Below, in pieces: positions 8,107 through 15,123 of a DNA stretch of 22,513 bases (position 1 is its first letter; the number at the start of each line of letters is the position of its first letter). Under the pieces are notes generated by a model. That model saw only the letters and a program-made list of their open reading frames with translations. It searched no databases and had not been told where the DNA came from. The translations under genes and the position numbers were made by a program. Where the stretch lies: positions 1 through 22,513 of the forward strand of contig JBKHYG010000038.1 of the NCBI GenBank assembly GCA_046565595.1, in the 5' to 3' direction. The stretch comes from JBKHYG01 sp046565595 (lineage in GTDB: Bacteria; Actinomycetota; AC-67).

Positions 8107-8343
8107 TCAGCCGTCCTGGCCGGGACCGGCTGATGGGTCGACCTCCTCGATCATCCCGCCCTTCTCGAGCACCTCTCGAACCCGGAGTTCCGCGGCGTCC
8201 AACCGCTCTCGCAGCGCAACCACCTGCGCGATGCCCTGCTCGAACTGGGCGATGGCGTCATCGAGCGATAGATCGCCGGACTCCAACCTTTCGACCAACT
8301 GCTCCAATCGTTCGAGCGCTTGCTCCATCGGTTCTTCGCTCAT
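8107..8343 (-). CDS. xseB: Exodeoxyribonuclease VII small subunit XseB
   Basis: Small helical subunit that binds XseA in exonuclease VII, which degrades single-stranded DNA from both ends into oligonucleotides. The 78-aa product shows the family pattern ALERLEQLVERLESGDLSLD, followed by AIAQFEQGIAQV and a long charged helix. Length is normal. It starts at ATG 8343, 24 bp after the xseA stop, and precedes lpdA in the same direction. Confidence 0.95.
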   Translation of the reverse strand: MSEEPMEQALERLEQLVERLESGDLSLDDAIAQFEQGIAQVVALRERLDAAELRVREVLEKGGMIEEVDPSAGPGQDG

Positions 8344-8367
8344 CGGGTCTCCCTCATGCTGCCACGC

Positions 8368-9558
8368 TCACACGACCTCGCCTTGGATGTCGCCGCCATG
8401 GACCCGTATCCGCAGACGATCGCCCTCCGACACCTGTTCGGGAGAGCGGACCGTCTTCCCATCCTTCTCCACCACCGCGAAGCCTCTCTCCAATAGTGAG
8501 AGTGGACTCGCCGAATGAAGCCGCGATCTCGAGAGTACGAGTGAACGCTCATAGGTTCGGAGCATCTCGGTAACGGCTTCTCGTGCGAACCCGGCCGCCT
8601 TGTCCAGGCGTAGCCGGGCAGGCTCGGTCAGAAGGCTGGGATGACGAAACAGGCGTCTCCGCTGGAGGGCCGCGAGCCTCGCCCGGGGAGCCTCGACCCT
8701 TCGTCTCAGAGCAGAGCTCACGCGCCGTTCGAAGCCACTGACCTTCGCCAGGACATCTTCCATCGTCACCGGCGTCACCATCTCGGCTGCCGCGGTGGGA
8801 GTCGGGGCGCTCCTATCGCTCACCAGATCAGCGATCGTGCGATCCGTGGCGTGACCCACGCAGCTGACGACAGGAACCGGCGAGTCGACGATGGCCCTGG
8901 CTACCTCCTCGGAGTTGAACGCCCAGAGATCCTCTATCGCCCCACCGCCGCGACCCACCAAGATCACATCGGTTCCCTCGGTTCGACCCAGTCCGCGGAT
9001 GGCCCGCGAGATCTGGGGTGCCGCATCAGCCCCCTGGACGGCGACCGGGAACAGGCGCACCGTGAGACCGGGCCACCGTCGCTGAAGCGTCTGACAGATG
9101 TCGCGCCAGACCGCGCCATCCCGAGAGGTGACGACGCCGACGATCGACGGGAACCGAGGCAAAGGCCTCTTTCGCTCGGCTGCGAACAGGCCCTCCTTCT
9201 CGAGTTTCTCGGTCAACTGCCGGAGCGCCAGTTGGAGCGCACCCTCATCTCGCGGTTCGAGGGTGGAGAAGTTGATCTGAACATTGCCGCGAGCCTCGAA
9301 ATAGCTGAGTTTCGCGCGCCCCACCACCATGAGGCCCTCAGCCAGTTCGAACGGCAGCGTGCCCGCGATCCTGGCATGACAGAAGGCCCCAACGGAGTGT
9401 TCCTCCTCGCGCAGCTTGAACGAAAGGTGCCCGTTCCGTGAACGAACGCCGGTCACCTCACCCTGGATCATGAAACTCCCGATCCTCTGGATGTGGCCCG
9501 AAACCCGGTTCGCGAACCGCTTGACCGTGTAGACCTCTTCGGTCGACGAGCCGCTCAT
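8368..9558 (-). CDS. xseA: Exodeoxyribonuclease VII large subunit XseA
   Basis: Catalytic subunit of exonuclease VII. The 396-aa product has an N-terminal OB-fold (about 8-105; IQGEVTGVRSRNGHLSFKL) and the nuclease domain with PSIVGVVTSRDGAVWRDI, the conserved VILVGRGGGAIEDLWAFN, VVSCVGHATDRTIADLVSD and RSAPTPTAAAEM. A helical arm and a C-terminal SPLSLLERGFAVV strand region follow. All expected blocks are present. The ATG start overlaps the stop of the acyl-CoA mutase gene (ATGA, 9555-9558), so xseA is probably translated from the mutase transcript; xseB follows. Confidence 0.96.
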   Translation of the reverse strand: MSGSSTEEVYTVKRFANRVSGHIQRIGSFMIQGEVTGVRSRNGHLSFKLREEEHSVGAFCHARIAGTLPFELAEGLMVVGRAKLSYFEARGNVQINFSTLEPRDEGALQLALRQLTEKLEKEGLFAAERKRPLPRFPSIVGVVTSRDGAVWRDICQTLQRRWPGLTVRLFPVAVQGADAAPQISRAIRGLGRTEGTDVILVGRGGGAIEDLWAFNSEEVARAIVDSPVPVVSCVGHATDRTIADLVSDRSAPTPTAAAEMVTPVTMEDVLAKVSGFERRVSSALRRRVEAPRARLAALQRRRLFRHPSLLTEPARLRLDKAAGFAREAVTEMLRTYERSLVLSRSRLHSASPLSLLERGFAVVEKDGKTVRSPEQVSEGDRLRIRVHGGDIQGEVV

Positions 9559-11123
9559 CGGTTGGGGCGGTAGATACCGAAGACCTCGCGAAGGGCGTTG
9601 CAGATCTCGCCGATGGTGGCCATCTGTTTCAAGGCCGACTTCATCGGCACCAGCAGGTTGTCGTTGCCTTTGGCGGCGTCAACCACATCGGATAGCGCTC
9701 CTGCGACCGCGTCATCGTCGCGGGCGGCTCGCAACCTGGCCAGCCTCTCAACCTGTTCCCGCTGTGCCGAGGCGTCCACGCGCAGCAACTCGGGCATGGG
9801 CGCCTCGGTCTCGATGTACTCGTTGACCCCCACCACGACGCGTTCCTTGGCTTCGATGGCCTTCTGCTCCTGATAGGCCGCATCCTCGATCTCGTCTTGC
9901 ATGTAGCCGATCGCGTTGACGGCGCCGCCTCGGGCATCCACCTCGGCCAGGTAGGCCCGCGCGCGCTCGAGTATCTGCCGTGTCAACGATTCGACCATGA
10001 ACGAACCACCCAACGGATCGGCAGAATCAGTCACGCCGGCCTCTGCGGCGATGATCTGTTGTGTGCGCAGTGCGATCTTCGCGGCCCGTTCAGTCGGTAG
10101 CGCCAGCGCCTCGTCGAACGAGTTCGCATGCAAAGACTGGGTGCCGCCGAGTACGGCTGCCAGACATTGGAGCGCGACACGCACGATGTTGTTCTCTGGT
10201 TGCTGGGCGGTCAGTTGGACGCCGGCGGTCTGGGTGTGGAACCGCAACATCATCGATCGCGGGTCGGTCGCACCGAACCTGTCACGCATGATCTCGGTCC
10301 ACAAGATCCTGGCGGCCCGGAATTTGGCAACCTCTTCCAGCAGGGAGGTGCGCGCGACGAAGAAGAAGGAGAGCCGGGGCGCGAACCGATCTACCTCCAA
10401 CCCCGCCGAGACCGCGGCGTCTACATACGCGATCGCATCGGCCAGGGTGAAGGCGATCTCCTGAACCGCAGTCGCGCCCTTCTCTCCCAGGTGATAGCCC
10501 GAGATCGAGATCGTGTTCCATCTCGGCAGGTGTTCGGAGCAGTAAGCGAAGGTGTCCGTGATCAGCCGCATGGAAGGTTCCGGCGGGAAGATGTAGGTCC
10601 CCCGCGCGATGTACTCCTTCAGGATGTCGTTCTGGATGGTCCCGGTGAGACTCGCCGGATCCACGCCCTGCTCTTCGCCCACCAACTGGTACAGCAGCAG
10701 CAGCAGCGAGGCCGGCGCGTTGATCGTCATCGAGGTAGAGACCTCATCCAGAGGGATCTCGCGGAACAGGGTCCGCATGTCCTCTAGTGAATCGATCGCC
10801 ACCCCGACCTTGCCGACCTCGCCATCGGCGACCGGGTCGTCGGAGTCGTAGCCCATCTGGGTCGGCAGGTCGAACGCGACCGATAGCCCGGTTTGTCCCT
10901 TTGCGAGCAGGTACTTATAGCGAGCGTTCGATTCCGCAGCGGTCGCGTATCCGGCGTACTGACGCATCGTCCAAGGGCGGCCGCGATACATCGTCGGGTA
11001 GACGCCTCTGGCATAGGGAGGGTGTCCCGGCAGGCCCAGACCATCCAGATCGCTGGCGTCCGCAGGCTCGTAGACCGGCTTTACCGGGATCCCGGAAGGA
11101 GTCGTGCGCTCGTCGTCGCTCAT
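9555..11123 (-). CDS. Acyl-CoA mutase large subunit (methylmalonyl-CoA mutase family), catalytic domain only
   Basis: B12-dependent carbon-skeleton rearrangement of an acyl-CoA, by family. The 522-aa product has the substrate-binding barrel only: PTMYRGRPWTMRQYAGYATA (43-62), GLSVAFDLPTQMGYDSD (79-95), TGTIQNDILKEYIARGTYIF (160-179), PPEPSMR, WNTISISGYH (202-211) and LGGTQSLHANSFDEALALPT. It lacks the C-terminal cobalamin-binding domain of one-chain mutases, so it needs a separate small subunit, not seen here. Y46 in PTMY corresponds to the tyrosine used by methylmalonyl-CoA mutase, but segments 212-216 (LGEKG) and 254-264 (FFVARTSLLEE) depart from the usual sequence, so the substrate is uncertain. 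It is first in a five-gene run, with a TAGGAT box 9 nt before ATG 11123. Confidence 0.88.
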   Translation of the reverse strand: MSDDERTTPSGIPVKPVYEPADASDLDGLGLPGHPPYARGVYPTMYRGRPWTMRQYAGYATAAESNARYKYLLAKGQTGLSVAFDLPTQMGYDSDDPVADGEVGKVGVAIDSLEDMRTLFREIPLDEVSTSMTINAPASLLLLLYQLVGEEQGVDPASLTGTIQNDILKEYIARGTYIFPPEPSMRLITDTFAYCSEHLPRWNTISISGYHLGEKGATAVQEIAFTLADAIAYVDAAVSAGLEVDRFAPRLSFFFVARTSLLEEVAKFRAARILWTEIMRDRFGATDPRSMMLRFHTQTAGVQLTAQQPENNIVRVALQCLAAVLGGTQSLHANSFDEALALPTERAAKIALRTQQIIAAEAGVTDSADPLGGSFMVESLTRQILERARAYLAEVDARGGAVNAIGYMQDEIEDAAYQEQKAIEAKERVVVGVNEYIETEAPMPELLRVDASAQREQVERLARLRAARDDDAVAGALSDVVDAAKGNDNLLVPMKSALKQMATIGEICNALREVFGIYRPNR

Positions 11124-11132
11124 CGATGATGA

Positions 11133-11138
11133 ATCCTA
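11133..11138 (-). promoter_or_regulatory. -10 box (TAGGAT) of the mutase-xseA-xseB-lpdA-octT run
   Basis: TAGGAT on the minus strand, 9 nt before ATG 11123 with no Shine-Dalgarno sequence between. GTAACA lies 17 bp upstream, a four-of-six match to TTGACA. Likely promoter for the minus-strand run. Confidence 0.5.
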
Positions 11139-11266
11139 CGACCAGACGGAACGGCTGTTACGGGCAACCCGGATGAATCAACCAGGACCCTTTCAATGGC
11201 AAGGATTCGGTAGAGCGGCGTAGAACCCATGGAGCAGACGATCAGGTCTTACACCGAGACTTCCGA

Positions 11267-11280
11267 GAAACAGGAGTTTC
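11267..11280 (+). promoter_or_regulatory. Ribosome-binding site of the RCC1-repeat gene, within a small inverted repeat
   Basis: AGGAG (11272-11276) lies 7 nt before GTG 11284 and fixes that start. It is flanked by GAAAC (11267-11271) and GTTTC (11276-11280), so AGGA would sit in the 4-nt loop of a 5-bp hairpin. This is one of the few clear Shine-Dalgarno sequences in the window. Confidence 0.6.
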
Positions 11281-11283
11281 CTC

Positions 11284-14193
11284 GTGCGTTTCATCCGTTC
11301 ATCCACCGCAATAGCGGCACTCGGCACGATCGCTGCCGGAACCCTCTCGTTCCTGCAGCCTTCCCCCGCACACGCGATCCTGGAGAACTACCGGTTCCAG
11401 GTGACCGTGTCCGCTCCGGCCGAACTGACTGAGGATCTCAGGTCCAATGGATTCACGGTCCAGGGAACGGTCAAGACCTACGAGTATGTCGTGACCCCTC
11501 CTCAGACCGTCCCTTATCCGCCGGACGAGCCGCAGGTGCCCACGACTCAGAGCCCGATCCCTCGGCTGAGTTCAACGCCGGTCCCATCTCCGCTGAACCA
11601 GACCCGGAGGGTGCAGGCACCGGTCCCGCAAGCAGATGTCTCGGTCCGGGTCGGTTCTGTGACGCAAACGGGAAAGACGGACGCCAGCGGCGTGTTCAAG
11701 ATCGGCTTCACCCCCAGCAATGCCCAAGCTCTCGGAGCCAGCGGCCTGGTATTGGTCGAAGCCTCGGTCTTCGACAACCTGACCGTCACCCACCCTGGAG
11801 TGAAGGTCACACCCCCTGCGGTCAGTACCAATCCTCCCAGCGTGAACCCGACCCCCACCGGTCCGACGGTACAGGTCGTCCCCCCGGTCAACGAGACGCT
11901 TGCAGGACGGTCGTCTTCGCTGATGCGCATCCCGACGCCCGTCAACGGATTGGTGAGCCAGATGTCCGCTGGCGGTTTCCACACCTGCGTCCTGCTGGCT
12001 GACACCACGGTTCGCTGCTTCGGAGCCAACGGCTCGGGACAGCTGGGCGACGGCACGAAGACCCAGCGCAGCACGCCCACCCCGGTTCCTGGCCTGAACA
12101 AGGTCGCCAAGGTTGCCGCCGGCGGCGAACACACCTGCGTTCTTCACACCGCCGACGAGGATGGAACTCAGGTCCCCGGCCAGGTGAGCTGCTGGGGCAA
12201 TAACGCTGATGGCCAGCTCGGCTCGTCCGGAGCCTCGACCGAAGCCCCAAGGCGCGTCGCATTCTCTCCAGAAGACAAGGCACTTGGCGCCGTTGATATC
12301 TCCGCGGGATACTCACACACCTGCGCACTCATGGCGGACGCCTCGCTTCGTTGCTGGGGCTCGAACATCCTCGGCCAACTCGGGGTAACCGGCCCTTCCC
12401 AAACCGATGTACCTCAGAAGGTCGACGGCCTGGTCAAAGACACCAAGTTGAGGGGCGCGGTCGAGATCGCCGCGGGCCTGTTCCACACCTGCGCTCGCGT
12501 CTCGACACCGAGCGCAGCAGGGCAGATCGCATGCTGGGGATACAACGACAGCGGACAGTTGGGCACGGGCGATCGGGACGCCTCAGCCCAGCCGAAACTC
12601 GTGCAGCAATCGGGATCTGCGGTCCAGGGAGCATCCAGCCTGACCGCCGGGCTGCTACACACATGCGCCCGACTCAGCAACCAGCTCGCCTGCTGGGGCA
12701 ACAACGCCTATGGGCAGCTGGGTGACGGCTCCAACACCGACCGACTGAGCGCCCAGGTCAACTCACCGCTCACCGCAGTCACCAACACTGCCGCCGGCGG
12801 CTTCCACTCGTGCATCGTCGAACAACTGATCGCGGCTTGTTCCGGTTCGAACGATTCCGGCCAGCTAGGCGACGACACGACCACCGACCAGAACTTCTTC
12901 ACCCCGGTGAAGGGGCTAAGCGTCCTTCAACCAGAGGTCATCTCGGGCGGTCTCCGCCACACCTGCTTGCTGACCACCACCCGCAGTGTCATGTGCTGGG
13001 GCAACAACGAATTCGGTCAGTTGGGAGATGGCACCGCGGTCGCCAAGAAGCGGGCTACCCAGGTGGTTGGCCTCGAGTCCGTGACCTCGATCTTCGCCGG
13101 AGCGACCCACAGTTGTGCGGTTACCTCGGCCAACAATGTCCGCTGTTGGGGGGACAACTCGAGCGGCCAGATCGGCGATGGAACGACGGCAGACAAGCTG
13201 GCCCCGACGGTGGTTACAGGCTTGAAGGCGACCTCGGTGGCGGTCGGAGCGAAGCACTCGTGTGCGATCGGTACCGACAGCACCGTTCGTTGCTGGGGCG
13301 ACAACGCCGACGGTCAGCTGGGAGACGGAACCACGACTCAGAAGACCAGTCCGAACGCGATCAGTGGCACCACGGCCAAGGCGATCACCGCCGGGGTCGG
13401 CTACACCTGCGCGATCGTAGATGGTGGCTCAGCCGGCACGGCAGACGACACCGCCAGGTGTTGGGGCCGCAATGCGGACGGACAGCTCGGCGACAATTCG
13501 ACCACCTCTCGGATGTCTCCGGTCTCGGTTTCGAACTCGAGCACCATCGTCGCGATCGGCGCGGGACGCGCGTCCACATGCGGCCTGTTCGATCAGAACA
13601 CCTCCGACACGAGCGACGACATCGTGAAATGCTGGGGGGACAACTCCAAGGGCCAACTCGGAGATTTCACGACCACGGACAGGCTCACTCCGGTGCCCGT
13701 AACCGGGACGAGGGGAGCGATCGGCTTGGCCGTCGGAGCAGATCATGCCTGCGCGCTGCTGAGTTCTTCTTCGATGCGCTGCTGGGGCGCCAACGAGAGC
13801 GGCCAGCTAGGTGACGGAACGACCACTCAGCGCCGTCAGGCCACGCCGGTCAGCGGTCTCAATCAGGTTCGCAAGGTAGTTGCCGGAGGTTCCACCACCT
13901 GCGTCATCGGCAGTGCTGGTACGGGCGACCTGGGCGACGACACCATGTTCTGCTGGGGCTCCAACGACAGCGGCCAGTTCGGTGAGGGCCCTGCCGCTCC
14001 GAGCCAGCGGACCTCTCCCTTCGGTACCGGGCCCGGGATCAAGGGGATCCGAGTTGCGAGTTCAGGGACCAGCCATACCTGCGCGGTCTCGGTAGATGGA
14101 ACGGCTCGCTGTTGGGGCGCCAACGCGAAGGGACAACTGGGGGACGGAACGACCAACCCCAGCGATGTGCCGGTGAATGTGCCCTTCAGCTGA
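11284..14193 (+). CDS. Secreted RCC1-repeat protein, two predicted seven-bladed propellers
   Basis: Function unknown. The 969-aa product starts at GTG 11284 with a good ribosome-binding site and a signal peptide ending AHA (residue 31). Residues 32-227 hold a beta-rich region, a proline-rich stretch (about 70-115) and a segment resembling a carboxypeptidase-regulatory fold (TGKTDASGVFKIGF). From residue 228 to the end I count 14 RCC1-like repeats of about 48-60 residues, with the pattern AGxxHTCAL...RCWGxNxxGQLGDGTT. Fourteen blades would make two seven-bladed propellers, with the boundary near residue 600. Every repeat carries two cysteines at equivalent positions, consistent with disulfides outside the cell. 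No transmembrane anchor or LPxTG sorting signal is seen at the C terminus. RCC1-fold proteins usually bind other proteins; the partner is unknown. Confidence 0.9.
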   Translation: MRFIRSSTAIAALGTIAAGTLSFLQPSPAHAILENYRFQVTVSAPAELTEDLRSNGFTVQGTVKTYEYVVTPPQTVPYPPDEPQVPTTQSPIPRLSSTPVPSPLNQTRRVQAPVPQADVSVRVGSVTQTGKTDASGVFKIGFTPSNAQALGASGLVLVEASVFDNLTVTHPGVKVTPPAVSTNPPSVNPTPTGPTVQVVPPVNETLAGRSSSLMRIPTPVNGLVSQMSAGGFHTCVLLADTTVRCFGANGSGQLGDGTKTQRSTPTPVPGLNKVAKVAAGGEHTCVLHTADEDGTQVPGQVSCWGNNADGQLGSSGASTEAPRRVAFSPEDKALGAVDISAGYSHTCALMADASLRCWGSNILGQLGVTGPSQTDVPQKVDGLVKDTKLRGAVEIAAGLFHTCARVSTPSAAGQIACWGYNDSGQLGTGDRDASAQPKLVQQSGSAVQGASSLTAGLLHTCARLSNQLACWGNNAYGQLGDGSNTDRLSAQVNSPLTAVTNTAAGGFHSCIVEQLIAACSGSNDSGQLGDDTTTDQNFFTPVKGLSVLQPEVISGGLRHTCLLTTTRSVMCWGNNEFGQLGDGTAVAKKRATQVVGLESVTSIFAGATHSCAVTSANNVRCWGDNSSGQIGDGTTADKLAPTVVTGLKATSVAVGAKHSCAIGTDSTVRCWGDNADGQLGDGTTTQKTSPNAISGTTAKAITAGVGYTCAIVDGGSAGTADDTARCWGRNADGQLGDNSTTSRMSPVSVSNSSTIVAIGAGRASTCGLFDQNTSDTSDDIVKCWGDNSKGQLGDFTTTDRLTPVPVTGTRGAIGLAVGADHACALLSSSSMRCWGANESGQLGDGTTTQRRQATPVSGLNQVRKVVAGGSTTCVIGSAGTGDLGDDTMFCWGSNDSGQFGEGPAAPSQRTSPFGTGPGIKGIRVASSGTSHTCAVSVDGTARCWGANAKGQLGDGTTNPSDVPVNVPFS

Positions 14194-14215
14194 TCTGAAC
14201 CGCATCGCTCATCTT

Positions 14216-14240
14216 GAGGGGACCCGTCTCGGGTCCCCTC
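14216..14240 (+). terminator. Hairpin terminator after the RCC1-repeat gene
   Basis: GAGGGGACCC (14216-14225) and GGGTCCCCTC (14231-14240) form a perfect 10-bp stem with a 5-nt loop, 23 bp after the stop codon. The following TCGGTTTAGA has only a short T run, so termination may be imperfect. It separates this gene from the sdh operon. Confidence 0.8.
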
Positions 14241-14250
14241 TCGGTTTAGA

Positions 14251-14256
14251 TAGACT
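14251..14256 (+). promoter_or_regulatory. Possible -10 box (TAGACT) of the sdh operon
   Basis: TAGACT sits 57 bp before the sdhC start, just after the terminator. It is the best TANNNT match in the 73 bp between terminator and sdhC, but no -35 box was recognised. A purine-rich GAGGGGG at 14299-14305 is the likely ribosome-binding site of sdhC. Confidence 0.25.
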
Positions 14257-14313
14257 CGCCCGACGGAGGCCGGATCGGCTTCTTCAACGAGCACTTCGAG
14301 GGGGAACTCACCG

Positions 14314-14700
14314 GTGGCTGAGCGTGGTCACAGCGTCGGGGCCGTGTATCGAGGAGGCACTGGACAATGGTCCTGGGCCCTCCACCGCATCACCGGCGTC
14401 GGCGTCATCTTCTTCCTATTCGTCCATGTGGCCGACACCGCCCTGGTCGCTCTCGGACCCGAGATATACGACCGGGTCATCGTGAGCTATCGCAACCCGG
14501 TCGTCAAATCTTTCGAGATCGGCCTTGCTGCGATGGTCTTGTTCCATGCGCTGAACGGCCTACGGATCATCGCCGTGGACATGTTTCCGAAGCTCGCCGA
14601 CCACCAGCGAGCGCTCTTCGGGATGGTGGTCGGCCTCTACCTGACGCTGTTCGTCCCAGCCTTGTACTTCATGGGACGCAGCCTCCTGAAGGAACTGTGA
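14314..14700 (+). CDS. sdhC: Succinate dehydrogenase cytochrome b subunit SdhC
   Basis: Membrane anchor of complex II that binds heme b and quinone. The 128-aa product has three hydrophobic helices (about 26-47, 67-88, 101-121). WALHRITGVG (21-30) corresponds to the conserved S/W-x-x-HRxTG quinone-site motif, and FHALNGLRII (77-86) gives H78, the likely heme ligand. GTG 14314 is chosen because GAGGGGG lies 8 nt upstream. The stop codon overlaps the sdhD ATG by one base. First gene of sdhCDAB. Confidence 0.92.
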   Translation: MAERGHSVGAVYRGGTGQWSWALHRITGVGVIFFLFVHVADTALVALGPEIYDRVIVSYRNPVVKSFEIGLAAMVLFHALNGLRIIAVDMFPKLADHQRALFGMVVGLYLTLFVPALYFMGRSLLKEL

Positions 14701-15122
14701 TGGCGGTCGACACCTCCCCTCGCCGCCGCTCGGCCTACAACCGAACCGCTCCCAGCAAGTCTGGCTCCTCGTTCGAGCTGTGGAGCTGGTGGTTCATGCG
14801 GATATCGGGCTTCGTGCTCGTGTTCCTGGTGCTAACCCACTTCGCGATCATGCATATCGTCGACGAGGGGATCAATCGCGTCAATTTCGCGTTCGTAGCG
14901 GGACGCTGGACCTCTCCTTTCTGGCAGACATTCGACTGGCTGATGCTGTTCCTAGGGATGCTGCACGGCTCGAATGGGCTGAAGAACATCATCCACGAGT
15001 ATGTCCGCCGACCCGGTCTGCGCGCCTTCCTGAAGGGGTCGCTCGTCGTCTTCACGGCCACCTGGATCCTGCTCGGGACCCTCGTGATCTTGACCTTCGA
15101 CCCTAACCAGGCGGTGGGCTGA
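14700..15122 (+). CDS. sdhD: Succinate dehydrogenase membrane anchor subunit SdhD
   Basis: Second membrane subunit of complex II. The 140-aa product begins at ATG 14700 (TGATG overlap with sdhC). After a basic N terminus it has three hydrophobic helices (about 35-57, 78-97, 112-133). Histidines H47, H52 and H89 (in MLHGSNGLKNII) are candidate heme ligands; the GMLHGSNGLKNIIHEY segment mirrors FHALNGLR in SdhC, the usual sign of paired SdhC/SdhD anchors. The sdhA start follows one base after the stop. Confidence 0.9.
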   Translation: MAVDTSPRRRSAYNRTAPSKSGSSFELWSWWFMRISGFVLVFLVLTHFAIMHIVDEGINRVNFAFVAGRWTSPFWQTFDWLMLFLGMLHGSNGLKNIIHEYVRRPGLRAFLKGSLVVFTATWILLGTLVILTFDPNQAVG

Positions 15123-15123
15123 G

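Noticed and set aside
10683..10702. Run of CAG triplets resembling a microsatellite
   Set aside because: It encodes consecutive leucines (SLLLLLYQ) in the mutase at a conserved hydrophobic helix, so it is ordinary coding sequence.
9550..11123. Calling the mutase a complete methylmalonyl-CoA mutase
   Set aside because: It lacks the cobalamin-binding domain and has altered pocket segments, so only the family-level name is supported.
12810..13814. Plus-strand open frame of 334 codons inside the RCC1-repeat gene
   Set aside because: It is the shifted frame of a repetitive gene; its Arg-rich, periodic composition follows from the repeats and it has no start signal.
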